From positions 1 to 64,000 of the forward strand of contig CALUXI010000006.1 of NCBI GenBank assembly GCA_944324705.1: a DNA stretch of 64,000 nucleotides. The letters are read 5' to 3'. A model generated the notes under the pieces. It worked only from the letters and a program-made list of their open reading frames with translations. It was not told where the DNA came from and did no database searches. This document shows positions 56,622-64,000 of the stretch, one piece after another (the stretch's first letter is position 1; every line of letters begins with the position of its first letter). The position numbers and the translations under genes were made by a program. Source of the stretch: an uncultured Acholeplasmatales bacterium. Its GTDB lineage: Bacteria > Bacillota_I > Bacilli_A > Acholeplasmatales > Anaeroplasmataceae.

Positions 56622-57015
56622 CTAAAAAAATTTTTTAACTTTTTTACCTAATTCTGAGTTTTTGTAGTATTTCTTATCTAACCCTAAACTAAATGTTTCA
56701 TTTAAAGCTGTACATACTTGTTGAAGCTGTATAACATGATTCATAAAATAAATTATCTCTATTAGATACAGTCATATTTTTTAATGTTGAAAGTATTTCA
56801 TTAATTGTAAAATGATATCCTTTTTCTTCTAATAAATTTTCTAATAATCTATAAATTAATAAAGCAGTATAAGATATCATAAAATGAGCTGTAATTCTAT
56901 TATCTAATCTATGATAAATAGGTCTTGTTTCAAAGTTGTTTTTTAATATTTTAAAATAATTTTTAATTTTATATCTTTGTGAGTTTATTTCGAGTATATT
57001 TTTAATATCATCATC
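56622..57015 (-). pseudogene. C-terminal remnant of an IS1634/IS4-type transposase
   Basis: Reading from 57015 the frame gives NSQRYKIKNYFKILKNNFET, then RPIYHRLDNRITAHFMISYT and ALLIYRLLEN, typical of the end of these DDE transposases. Near 56720 the frame must change. The other frame completes the tail LNETFSLGLDKKYYKNSELG and stops at 56622. The N-terminal two thirds are missing, and a 60-codon piece starting at 56880 is not an independent gene. Confidence 0.8.
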
Positions 57016-57166
57016 TTATCTTGTAAAATGTAGTGTATGCAATGAAGTGATTGGAACGGAAGTGCATAAATTCGTGTTTAATATTAAATTAGATACTAAT
57101 GTTTGTTCACGTTGTGGTTACATAGGTTCTAAAATGGAGGAGATAATACATGGCAGAAAAATTTAG
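57016..57166 (+). pseudogene. C-terminal fragment of a zinc-ribbon protein
   Basis: Immediately after the transposase remnant, on the other strand, a start-less frame reads KCSVCNEVIGTEVHKFVFN and later CSRCGYIGSKMEEIIHGRKI before a TAG at 57164-57166. The two CxxC pairs form a zinc ribbon. The 5' part seems to have been lost at the insertion junction. Its end overlaps the start of the next gene, so the two were probably one operon. Confidence 0.6.
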
Positions 57167-58217
57167 TGATTTGATTAATAGAGTTAAGAAAAAACTATTT
57201 ATTAATCGTTATTTAAAAATATTTAATGTTTCAGATAATTGTAATAAAGAAACATATGAAAAGATATATGAATTAAATGATAATAATTTGATTATTAAAA
57301 GTATTATGGATATTAAAGTAAAAAGTTATAATTATTATTTAAAGGAATTTATATTAAGTTTTACTTTTCTTATTTATAATATTTTAAGTGTTACTTTTTT
57401 TAATAAAATATTGTTTGGAACATCTATTTTTAATTATTTTTTAGTATTAGTTTTGTTTATATTATTACCTTTAATATTTTTAACTAAAGAAGTAATAGAT
57501 AAGAAAATAGATTTTAATATTATAGTAGTATGTATTATTATGGTAATTATAAATACTGTTAATTTATTAATAGTTGGTAATAAATTTCAAGAATTAAATG
57601 CAAGTTTAAAAGAAACTTATATATATGATATTTATATTTATCCTTTTAATATTAACTATTATTTAAAAGGTGATTTAGTTGGCAAAGCTATTAATTTTAA
57701 TTTTATTTTTAGTATATTAATTTTTATTTTTAATATATATTTATTGATAATAGGTAAAAAGAAAAATTATGAATTAAAACGTTATAATAATACATATTCA
57801 TATACTTTATTTATTAGTATTTTATTAACATTAATAAGTATTTTAGATATATTATTTAATTATAAATCTTTAATAATAGTTTTATTAACTATTGTAATTA
57901 TATATGATCTTATTAGTTTTAGAAGAAGAAATTTAGTTGATTTATTTATTATATTTTGTGCATTAGGAATGTTATTTTATTTATTTGTTAGATATTTAAA
58001 TGTTTTAGGTGGAGCAGGGTATCATTTAGAATATAAAAATATATTTTTGTTTGTAGTAGAAGAAACATGTTATGATCATGAAGGAATTCTAATTTATAGT
58101 CGTTATACTTGTGATTTTTCTATTTTATTTTCTTTTTTAAGTTTTGTTATTAGTTTACCAATATATATTTATAAAAGAGGACAAATTAAAGAAATAAGAA
58201 GAACTTTTATAAATTAA
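57150..58217 (+). CDS. Polytopic membrane protein of unknown function
   Basis: An N-terminal cytoplasmic domain of about 65 residues (AEKFSDLINRVKKKLFINRY) is followed by roughly nine hydrophobic segments over 355 residues. Near the C terminus a short outward loop contains two Cys residues (EETCYDHEG and RYTCDFS) that could form a disulfide. RBS GGAGGAG lies in the preceding zinc-ribbon fragment. I recognise no family. Its former partner, the zinc-ribbon protein, appears broken. Confidence 0.65.
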   Translation: MAEKFSDLINRVKKKLFINRYLKIFNVSDNCNKETYEKIYELNDNNLIIKSIMDIKVKSYNYYLKEFILSFTFLIYNILSVTFFNKILFGTSIFNYFLVLVLFILLPLIFLTKEVIDKKIDFNIIVVCIIMVIINTVNLLIVGNKFQELNASLKETYIYDIYIYPFNINYYLKGDLVGKAINFNFIFSILIFIFNIYLLIIGKKKNYELKRYNNTYSYTLFISILLTLISILDILFNYKSLIIVLLTIVIIYDLISFRRRNLVDLFIIFCALGMLFYLFVRYLNVLGGAGYHLEYKNIFLFVVEETCYDHEGILIYSRYTCDFSILFSFLSFVISLPIYIYKRGQIKEIRRTFIN

Positions 58218-58238
58218 AAATATCATTATAAATTTTAT

Positions 58239-58347
58239 TTGCAAATGTATTAGTTTTGTGATATATTTTATGAGCAATAAGAAAGACAGTTCGTGACCAT
58301 CCTGTCTATAAATAAAACTAGGGAAATAGCGCCTAGTGCGCTTTTTT
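58239..58347 (+). promoter_or_regulatory. preQ1-I-like riboswitch with promoter and terminator
   Basis: TTGCAA (58239-58244) and TATATT (58262-58267) with 17-base spacing form a promoter. The leader then folds GACAG/CTGTC (58285-58289, 58302-58306) with a 12-base loop and is followed by TATAAATAAAACTAGGG. That matches the small preQ1 class I design of one hairpin plus an A-rich tail ending in a Gly-type pairing segment. GCGC/GCGC and six Ts (58329-58347) form a terminator. The gene controlled is a queuosine-precursor transporter, which fits. Confidence 0.65.
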
Positions 58348-58377
58348 CTTTTTGTATGGTACAGAAAGAGGTACAAA

Positions 58378-59127
58378 ATGAAAAGAATAAAAAATGAAAT
58401 TATTGAATTTAAATTATTATTAAAAGAAGTTCCTACTATTTTAATAATAGGGTTTATTGCGGCTATTATAGTAATGAATATATTAGCTAATAAGAGTATT
58501 AACCTTGGAGTTTCTTGGTTAGCTTTAGATTGTGGTATCATAGTTTCTTGGGTTACATTTTTAATAATGGATGTCGTAGTTAAACATTTTGGTCCGAAGG
58601 CAGCTACAGAAATTTCTATTTTAGCTATTGTTTGTAGTTTAGTTATATCATTAATCTTTTATTTAGCTAGTTTAATTCCTGGAACTTGGGGTGAATCTTA
58701 TGTTAGTGGTAGTGAAGATATTATTAATGGAGCTTTAAATAATACAATTGGTTCAACTTGGTATGTTATATTAGGTAGTGCTACAGCGTTTATTGTTTCT
58801 TCTATTGTTAATAACTTCTCTAATTATGGAATAGGTTTATTATTTAAGAAGAATCCTAATTCTAAATTGGCATATTTTTCACGTTCTTATATATCTACAT
58901 GTCTTGGTCAATTCGTTGATAATTTGACATTTGCTTTAATAGTTAGTCATTTTTTCTTTGGTTGGTCAATGTTACAATGTATAACTTGTTCATTAACGGG
59001 TATGGTAGTAGAATTATTATGTGAAGCAATATTTTCTTATTTTGGTTATAAAATAACTAAACGTTGGGAAAAGGAAAATATTGGTTTAGCTTATTTTGGT
59101 TTTAAAAATAATTTAAGGAGTAGTTAA
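58378..59127 (+). CDS. Queuosine precursor transporter (YhhQ/VUT family)
   Basis: About six transmembrane helices span 249 residues. The family pattern shows as GVSWLALDCGIIVSWVTFLI near the start. Conserved residues in the second half are SRSYISTCLGQFVDNLTFA and GYKITKRW. VUT proteins import preQ0, preQ1 or queuine for tRNA modification. The ATG at 58378 follows AGAGGT; the longer frame to 58336 would overlap the terminator. The preQ1-like leader supports the assignment. Confidence 0.88.
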   Translation: MKRIKNEIIEFKLLLKEVPTILIIGFIAAIIVMNILANKSINLGVSWLALDCGIIVSWVTFLIMDVVVKHFGPKAATEISILAIVCSLVISLIFYLASLIPGTWGESYVSGSEDIINGALNNTIGSTWYVILGSATAFIVSSIVNNFSNYGIGLLFKKNPNSKLAYFSRSYISTCLGQFVDNLTFALIVSHFFFGWSMLQCITCSLTGMVVELLCEAIFSYFGYKITKRWEKENIGLAYFGFKNNLRSS

Positions 59128-59775
59128 ATGAAAGTATTAATTACAGGAACTAGTCAAGGAATAGGTAAGGCTATAGCTTTGAAGTTCTTAGAAAACAATC
59201 ATGAAGTTATTGGTTTTGATATTTTACCTAGTTCAATTGAAAATAAGAATTATAAACATTATCTAATTGATATCTTTAAAGATGAATTAATTGATTTAGG
59301 AGAAATTAATATTTTAATTAATAATGCTGGTGTTCAAAATAGCTCGGATGACATTGATATTAATCTTAAAGGAACTATTAGAATAACAGAAAAATATGGC
59401 TTTAATAAAGGAATTAAAAGTGTTTTATTCATTGCCTCATCTAGTGCGCACAACGGGGCTGAATTTCCACTTTATGCTGCTAGTAAAGGTGGTATTTTAG
59501 CCTATATGAAAAATGTAGCTATGCGTCTAGCCCCATATAAAGCTACATCTAATAGTTTATCTCCAGGTGGGGTAATAACTGAATTAAATCAACACATTTT
59601 AGATGATCCTAAATTATGGCAAGCTGTCTTAAATGAAACTATTTTGGACAAATGGGCTAACGTTGAAGAAATAGCCGAATGGGCGTATTTTGTAACGGTA
59701 GTTAATAAATCAATGACAGCAGAAGATATCTTAATTGATAATGGGGAAATGGCTAAATTTAATTTTGTTTGGTAA
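59128..59775 (+). CDS. Short-chain dehydrogenase/reductase
   Basis: The NAD(P)-binding motif TGTSQGIGKAIA is at residues 7-18, NNAGVQN in the middle, the catalytic Ser in ASSSAHNG and YAASKGG supplies the Tyr and Lys. The 215-residue length is on the short side because loops before the Ser are trimmed. The ATG comes right after the transporter stop with GGAG upstream, so both are co-transcribed. The substrate is not evident; a role in oxidised precursor reduction is only a guess. Confidence 0.87.
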   Translation: MKVLITGTSQGIGKAIALKFLENNHEVIGFDILPSSIENKNYKHYLIDIFKDELIDLGEINILINNAGVQNSSDDIDINLKGTIRITEKYGFNKGIKSVLFIASSSAHNGAEFPLYAASKGGILAYMKNVAMRLAPYKATSNSLSPGGVITELNQHILDDPKLWQAVLNETILDKWANVEEIAEWAYFVTVVNKSMTAEDILIDNGEMAKFNFVW

Positions 59776-59782
59776 AAAATAA

Positions 59783-59817
59783 TACCTCCTATTATATTTA
59801 CAAGGAGGTTTTTTTTA
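59783..59817 (+). terminator. Terminator after the SDR gene
   Basis: ACCTCCT and AGGAGGT pair across a 12-base loop, followed by eight Ts. Confidence 0.88.
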
Positions 59818-61028
59818 ATTTCAGAAGGTAATAACAAGCAGGTCATTCTTTTAGTCAATAAAGGTAAAGAAGGGTGGAACTGTAGGTCATTGTTTTCTGT
59901 TGCTTTATTTAGGTCACCTAAATCGAAAGTATTTGTTCTTCAATCAACTATGAGGTGTTTGAGAAGTATTACAGAAATTCAGCAAACGGCTAGAGCTTAT
60001 TTGTCAAAAGATAATTATAATATTTTAGATGAAGAGTTGGAGAAAAACTTTAATCTTAATATCAACACTGTAACAACTGCTGGTGGTGTACCTAAAAAAG
60101 AATACCATATTAAAATTGTTGAACCAGTTATCAATATAAGTTTATCTGAGATTAAGAAAAATTATACAATCAAAAAAAGTAGTAATGATTTGGAAAAATT
60201 TAACTTAAGCTTAGATAAAATGGATATATCAAAATATAATCTACTAAAACGATTAAAGAAGGTTTAGACGAAAGAAGAATTGCTAGAGTCGAAAGATTCG
60301 TTAGCGAAGGAATATTAAGTATTCTAAATACAAAATAATTTATGAAGTCACTAGATATTTTAAACGAGTATGGTAATGTATTGGATATTGAAGAATTATT
60401 AGAAAATTCTGGTCAATTTGATGAAATAGAAGAGTTAATTTCTAACTATAATGATATATTGTACGATGTTTTGATACCTGCAATATTTAATTATTTATAT
60501 AAAATAGAAGAAAAAGTAAAAACTGTTAAAAAAGAAGTTCCTTTAATTAAATACCCTAGTGGTTATGATTACTTTGTCTCTAGAAGTGCTGATAATTTAA
60601 CTATTCAAAAGGATGAAAATATAATTAAAAAGTATTCTGCTAAGAGTTTTCACACTGATAGATATTGTTTTGATTCTAAGCCAGAAGAACAACTCTTTAT
60701 GGATTTGATAGCTGACCAGAATGTAGAAAAAATATATTTTACAGGTATGTTTACAGGTAAAGAAAATGGTTTATCTGTGCAATATATTGACCCAGAATCT
60801 AATTTTATTAGAACGTATTATCCAGACTTTTTAGTCTACTATAAAAATGTAATGATTGAAGTTATTGAAGTTAAAGGTGATAATATGATTGACGATAAAG
60901 AAGTTAAAGCTAAGGGTGTAGCAATGGCTGAAGCTACTCATTATAGTGATAAAATGGAATATAAATTAGTTAAGTCGAGTGAAATTATGCACAAAAATTA
61001 CCGTGAATGTGATAAAAAAACAAGATAA
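59818..61028 (+). pseudogene. C-terminal remnant of a type III restriction enzyme Res subunit
   Basis: From 59818 a start-less frame reads KEGWNCRSLFSVALFRSPKS then FVLQSTMRCLRSITEIQQTA, the end of a Res-type helicase. It stops at 60267. The neighbouring frame continues TIKEGLDERRIARVERFVSE and stops at 60338. From 60342 a third segment carries the nuclease domain with KPEEQLF, YYPDFLVYYKN and IEVIEVKGD, a PD-(D/E)xK site. A helicase N terminus and a methylase gene are absent. The 228-codon last part might still be made but lacks a ribosome binding site. Confidence 0.85.
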
Positions 61029-61030
61029 AT

Positions 61031-61059
61031 AAGCCTGGTGTTTTTCGCCAGGCTTTTTG
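61031..61059 (+). terminator. Terminator after the restriction-enzyme remnant
   Basis: AAGCCTGG and CCAGGCTT form a perfect eight-base stem and are followed by TTTTT. Confidence 0.9.
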
Positions 61060-61214
61060 ATGCTTTAATCTCTAGAAGGAAATATATAAAATAAAACATA
61101 ACTATTTAAAATTTATGAATAAAAATAAATTTTGTTTCCTTATAAAAAAACCAAAATGAATTGCTTTGTTATCAAAAAATATGTATAATAGTAGGTAGAA
61201 AGGTAGTGATTATT

Positions 61215-61463
61215 ATGTTAATAAGTGATAACAAATTAGTATCTATCACAGAAATTAATCGTAATTTTTCTAAGATTGCTAAAAGTACTAAAGAATCTAA
61301 TGAACCTATTATTATCATGAAAAATAATAAACCAGATATGGTTTTAATTGATTATGAATTATTTAAAAAGATGGTTAGCCTATATAATAAAGAAAATGCT
61401 ATTAAAACTGCTAATGATATAATGGATGAGTATGTAGATGTATTTAAGGAACTAGCTAAATGA
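61215..61463 (+). CDS. Phd/YefM-family antitoxin
   Basis: The 82-residue protein has the family N terminus (LVSITEINRNFSKIAKST, DNA-binding) and PIIIMKNNKPDMVLIDYELF, with an acidic C-terminal helix that would bind the toxin. The ATG at 61215 follows AAAGGTAG. Its TGA overlaps the ATG of the Doc-like toxin remnant, the usual antitoxin-toxin order. With its toxin deleted, it is now probably a solitary antitoxin. Confidence 0.88.
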   Translation: MLISDNKLVSITEINRNFSKIAKSTKESNEPIIIMKNNKPDMVLIDYELFKKMVSLYNKENAIKTANDIMDEYVDVFKELAK

Positions 61464-61771
61464 TATTTATTAATAAGGACTTAATATTATTAGAAGTATG
61501 AAAAGTTTTTTTGATAGAGAAGATTTATCATATAGACTTAGATAAAATAGTTAGAATGTCTTATTCGTTAGTAATGAATCATCCATTCATAGATGGCAAT
61601 AAGAGAATTGGTTTTTTTGTTTTAGTATATCTTTTAAGACAAATAAATTTAAAACTATCTTTAGATAATGATTCAATTATAAATTTATTTTTAAGTTTAG
61701 CAGCAAGCCAAATATCTTATGATGACTTTAAGAATAATATAATGAGTAATGTTGTATACACTACGTTGTAA
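61460..61771 (+). pseudogene. Internally deleted Doc/Fic-type toxin
   Basis: An ATG overlapping the antitoxin stop starts MIFINKDLILLEV, then a TGA interrupts. The same frame resumes with KIVRMSYSLVMNHPFIDGNK, which holds the Fic/Doc active motif HPFIDGNKR, and runs to a TAA at 61769. About 30 residues expected between the start and the Fic motif are missing. The remaining 86-codon piece has no ribosome binding site, so I score the toxin as inactivated. Confidence 0.8.
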
Positions 61772-61802
61772 TATTGTTATAAAGAAAAACCAGCTTTTTT
61801 AT

Positions 61803-61860
61803 AGTGAACCCCATAAGTTGGACTAGTAGAAAATACTAGAAACACAGGAGGGGAATTTTT
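61803..61860 (+). mobile_element. Possible IS3-type insertion sequence end
   Basis: TGAACCCCATAAGTTGGACT resembles the terminal inverted repeat of IS3/IS150-type elements, and a GGAGG-bearing leader follows as in such elements. No transposase frame follows; only a 24-codon frame with no start (VGFDSLNFIQNSRKADVLKK) is seen. I take it as a relic end. Confidence 0.45.
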
Positions 61861-61957
61861 AATAGTTGGATTTGATAGCTTAAATTTTATTCAAAATAGT
61901 CGAAAAGCTGATGTTTTAAAGAAACGTCTAAAATAAGAAGCTATTTAACTATAATTT

Positions 61958-61994
61958 AGTTGTAAAAGTTAATACTTTTAAATCGCAACTTTTT
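61958..61994 (+). terminator. Two-part hairpin with a T-run
   Basis: AGTTG/CAACT encloses TAAAAGT/ACTTTTA and is followed by TTTTC. It could end the transcript of the toxin-antitoxin remnant or of a small RNA. Confidence 0.6.
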
Positions 61995-62021
61995 CTATTT
62001 GTGACTTATTAATATATAACT

Positions 62022-62110
62022 TTATAGATTAAGACTTGAGATTTATTTTTGTTTTTATTTCCTTTCCTCACTTTTAATTTCTCCTTATGTGCTTAAGCCT
62101 TAATTTATAA
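62022..62110 (+). promoter_or_regulatory. Long structured leader of a small-peptide gene
   Basis: A 19-base arm at 62022-62040 pairs with 62092-62110 with one mismatch and two G-U pairs. Its loop is pyrimidine-rich and includes CTCACTTTT, which could pair with the ribosome binding region GGAAGTGAAAA (62120-62130). Such a fold could hide the ribosome binding site of the peptide gene at 62132, as in mRNAs of type I toxins. Confidence 0.5.
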
Positions 62111-62131
62111 ACATTGTATGGAAGTGAAAAC

Positions 62132-62242
62132 ATGAATCTATGGCTTTTACATATACCAGTAGCAGCTTTTTTAGGTGCATTAATGGGTAGCATTACTAAT
62201 AAAATATATAATAAAAAAGTAGAGGTTAAAAAAGTCCTCTAA
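62132..62242 (+). CDS. 36-residue membrane peptide, type I toxin-like
   Basis: The frame begins MNLWLLHIPVAAFLGALMGS and ends with a basic tail (NKIYNKKVEVKKVL). It gives one hydrophobic helix followed by positive charges, the layout of many type I toxins and small membrane peptides. GGAAGTG precedes the ATG, a long folded leader lies upstream and a terminator downstream. That argues for a real gene. No named family is recognised and no antisense RNA is proven. Confidence 0.55.
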   Translation: MNLWLLHIPVAAFLGALMGSITNKIYNKKVEVKKVL

Positions 62243-62258
62243 TAATTAATTAATTAAT

Positions 62259-62299
62259 AAGTTAAGGTTTGTTATTTCAGCATCGAATCTTAACTTTTT
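62259..62299 (+). terminator. Terminator after the small-peptide gene
   Basis: AAGTTAAGGTT pairs with AATCTTAACTT (one G-T pair) across a 16-base loop, followed by TTTTT. Confidence 0.75.
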
Positions 62300-62345
62300 G
62301 TTGAATTAATTGGTTAAAAGGAATATATTGGAAATCCAATATAGT

Positions 62346-62372
62346 AAAAAACCAGCTTTTAGGACTGGTTTT
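62346..62372 (-). terminator. Terminator of tRNA-Arg
   Basis: On the minus strand AAAACCAG pairs with CTGGTTTT around TCCTAAAAG and is followed by more Ts. Confidence 0.85.
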
Positions 62373-62384
62373 AGTATCTTATTA

Positions 62385-62459
62385 TGGCATCCCCTGCTAG
62401 AATCGAACTAGCGACTAGACCTTAGGAGGGTCTCGTTATATCCACTTAACTAAGAGGAC
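62385..62459 (-). tRNA. tRNA-Arg (anticodon CCT)
   Basis: Acceptor arms GTCCTCT and AGGGGAT pair with G-U pairs at the ends, discriminator G and encoded CCA follow. The anticodon stem AGACC/GGTCT encloses CTCCTAA, giving CCT for AGG codons. The T-arm GCTAG/CTAGC with TTCGATT is regular. Confidence 0.92.
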
Positions 62460-62500
62460 AAGCACATAAATTATAATACATTAAGTTAAAAATTACAATT

Positions 62501-63421
62501 TTAAATTATTTCTAATAATAAATTGGCTAACATTGTTATTAAAGGTAAAGAAACTATAGAAAATAGTGTTGATTGACAAACTGCTAAAATGCCATCTTCG
62601 GTATTTAAATTATTTTTTTGAGAAAATATTACAACATTACAGCCGGCTGGGGCACTTGAGGCAATTATTATTGTTAATAAAACAGTTTTATCAACTGGAA
62701 ATAACAAGAATAAAAACATAGTAATTAAAGGCACTATAAATAATCTAATTAAAGAGAATAAGTAAATTTTAGGTTTAATAAAAATATTTTTTAATGGTGT
62801 TTGCGCTAAATAAATGCCCATTACAATCATAGCTAGTGGTGTATTTAAAGCTTGGATGCCATCGATAGGGGTAGTTATTATTTCTGGTAAATTAAAGTTA
62901 CAAAAATATAAAATAATACCAAGTATTAAAGCAATTAAGGCAGGACTTAATAAAATGTTTTTTATTTTTATAATAGATTTATTTTTAGTTAATATATATT
63001 GACCATAAGTAAATTGTAAAACCGCCATTAAAGCATTCATACCTGTAATATAAATTACAGCATTATCACCAAGTACAGCAGATATTAAAGGGATTCCCAT
63101 AAACCCACAATTAGAGAATGCAGTAGCGAAGTTAAGAGCCCCATTTTTAGTTTTATATACAATAAAACCAACTAAAATAGCTATTAGTAATGATAGAGCT
63201 CCTAAAGCAAATGACCATAACATATTAATTGTTGTCTCATCTGTTCTAGGTATTAAGAAAGCTTTAACTACAACTATGGGTATAACTATATATACTAAAA
63301 TATTACCAATAGCTTTAGAACCAGCATCATTTATTAGTTTTGTCTTATACAACACAAATCCTATTATCATATAAATAAGCATTATTGCACATTGCATTAA
63401 AACAACTAATGAAAGTTCCAC
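62501..63421 (-). CDS. AEC-family transporter
   Basis: The protein of about 306 residues has ten hydrophobic helices in two repeats, typical of auxin-efflux-carrier-type transporters for malate or other small acids. Motifs include GNILVYIVIPIVVVKAF, FSNCGFMGIPL and ASSAPAGCNVVIFSQ. There is no ATG start. GTG at 63430 overlaps the AGGTGA ribosome binding site, so the GTG at 63421 is better spaced and I chose it. The gene stands alone after tRNA-Arg. Confidence 0.88.
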   Translation of the reverse strand: MELSLVVLMQCAIMLIYMIIGFVLYKTKLINDAGSKAIGNILVYIVIPIVVVKAFLIPRTDETTINMLWSFALGALSLLIAILVGFIVYKTKNGALNFATAFSNCGFMGIPLISAVLGDNAVIYITGMNALMAVLQFTYGQYILTKNKSIIKIKNILLSPALIALILGIILYFCNFNLPEIITTPIDGIQALNTPLAMIVMGIYLAQTPLKNIFIKPKIYLFSLIRLFIVPLITMFLFLLFPVDKTVLLTIIIASSAPAGCNVVIFSQKNNLNTEDGILAVCQSTLFSIVSLPLITMLANLLLEII

Positions 63422-63472
63422 ATTAATCACCTAAAGTATTTTATCACTTGGTGATTTTTATAACAACAAATT

Positions 63473-64000
63473 TTATAAAAGAATAGTCATATAAACAGGT
63501 AAATAAATAATATTATTGCGAACATTAAGATTAGATGTATGAATGACATAAGCTTGATGTAGCTCATTGTTATATTTATTTATATATTTATTCAATGATG
63601 TTAATGTGTAATTTTTACCTGATTTAACTTCGATTATATCTATATTATGTCGGGTTGTTATTTTAGACTTAGGTATTAAAAAATCAATCTCCATTTTTTT
63701 ACTTGTATCAATATTAGAAGGATTAGAATAAAAATATAATTTATGCCCATTAGCTGTTAACATTTGTGAAACCATATTTTCTAAAAACATACCATTATTA
63801 AATTCTAATTTATCAAATAATATTTTTGTATATAGTTCCTCTTTATTAATAGTATTGATATCAAAAGTATGGCTTAAAAGAAGACCAGTATCCCCCATAT
63901 AACATTTCAAAGCAGTTCGCTTAGTGTTCATTTTAAAGCCTAAATTTGGTTCACAAGTATTATAACAAATATTAACTATCATAGCATCGTTAAGCCATAA
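63473..64000 (-). CDS. DUF4143-type ATPase, C-terminal part, 5' end outside the window
   Basis: The frame is open to the window edge and carries the C-terminal DUF4143 nuclease-like domain. WLNDAMIVNICYNTCEP is at the start, then MGDTGLLLSHTF and NNGMFLENMVSQMLTANGHK. MEIDFLIPKSK and IDIIEVKSGKNYTLTSL hold the D...ExK pattern. The tail YLPVYM is typical. The N-terminal P-loop ATPase should lie beyond 64000. The ATG at 63982 is internal, not the start. Confidence 0.87.
   Translation of the reverse strand, partial: LWLNDAMIVNICYNTCEPNLGFKMNTKRTALKCYMGDTGLLLSHTFDINTINKEELYTKILFDKLEFNNGMFLENMVSQMLTANGHKLYFYSNPSNIDTSKKMEIDFLIPKSKITTRHNIDIIEVKSGKNYTLTSLNKYINKYNNELHQAYVIHTSNLNVRNNIIYLPVYMTILL

Noticed and set aside
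58155-58541. Minus-strand 128-codon hydrophobic frame
   Set aside because: It spans the preQ1-like leader and terminator antisense and overlaps the transporter start, so it is not a gene.
61460-61771. TGA inside the Doc-like frame read as Trp (mycoplasma code)
   Set aside because: TGA is the stop of the GNAT, HAD and antitoxin genes in ATGA overlaps, and TGG is used for Trp throughout. The toxin also lacks residues around the TGA.

Overview
The window is chromosomal DNA from a low-GC Firmicutes-type bacterium, probably an uncultured gut Bacilli lineage near Erysipelotrichales or RF39 (inference). Supporting signs are the AT-rich sequence, strong AGGAGG-type ribosome binding sites, a T-box leader, Mn and preQ1 riboswitches, a Bacillus-style pyrG attenuator, lipobox lipoproteins, several heterodimeric ABC exporters and pyruvate:ferredoxin oxidoreductase. 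The code is standard: TGA ends several genes in ATGA overlaps and TGG encodes Trp.

Layout. 1-565: the GC-richer end of an integrated element abuts the last 81 codons of an ABC exporter gene. 669-5132: a lipoprotein, a CmpB-type membrane protein, a sugar O-acetyltransferase followed by a sirtuin that lacks a zinc lobe, and two membrane loci broken by frame changes. 5226-9382: a heterodimeric ABC exporter downstream of an Lrp-type regulator. 9460-11297: an operon of three unassigned genes, one resembling a truncated transposase. 11384-13688: an S66 peptidase, tRNA-Leu, and a small accessory islet with three 20-bp-period repeats. 13687-15940: Phe T-box, DAHP synthase and prephenate dehydratase, for phenylalanine synthesis. 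16193-27031: small membrane proteins, an HTH/membrane pair, an M3 peptidase, DegV, HflX, a decayed lipoprotein, a second heterodimeric ABC exporter and an aminotransferase.

27190-30815: lysS with a hypothetical gene, a GNAT and a GT4 glycosyltransferase in an overlapping operon. 30879-32389: an unassigned secreted/membrane operon with a 7-codon leader ORF. 32685-38304: an RpiB-like isomerase, class II aldolase, pyrG with its reiterative-transcription attenuator, a GT8 glycosyltransferase, a flippase-like protein and a tRNA with an odd acceptor stem. 38509-45068: pyruvate:ferredoxin oxidoreductase, then a secreted protein with an ABC ATPase-permease. 45132-50425: a pentose and sugar-acid operon (diketogulonate reductase, HAD phosphatase, AAA ATPase, xylose isomerase, xylulokinase). 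50433-55900: Mn riboswitch-mntP, cysteine desulfidase, thiol peroxidase, MscL, and LysR divergent from a cation/proton antiporter.

56227-62300 is a scrapyard: the tail of an IS1634-like transposase, a zinc-ribbon fragment, a frameshifted type III restriction subunit, a Phd antitoxin beside a deleted Doc toxin, and an IS3-type end. Live genes lie between these relics, including a preQ1-riboswitch/YhhQ transporter, an SDR and a 36-residue membrane peptide with a long folded leader. The window ends with tRNA-Arg, an AEC transporter and a partial DUF4143 ATPase.

I did not find one large, clearly new multigene system. The best leads are the zinc-less sirtuin pair, the 9460-11297 operon, the tRNA-Leu islet repeats, the CCCAAAA frameshift locus, the 36-residue peptide with a structured leader, and the secreted-protein/ABC pair at 42148-45068.
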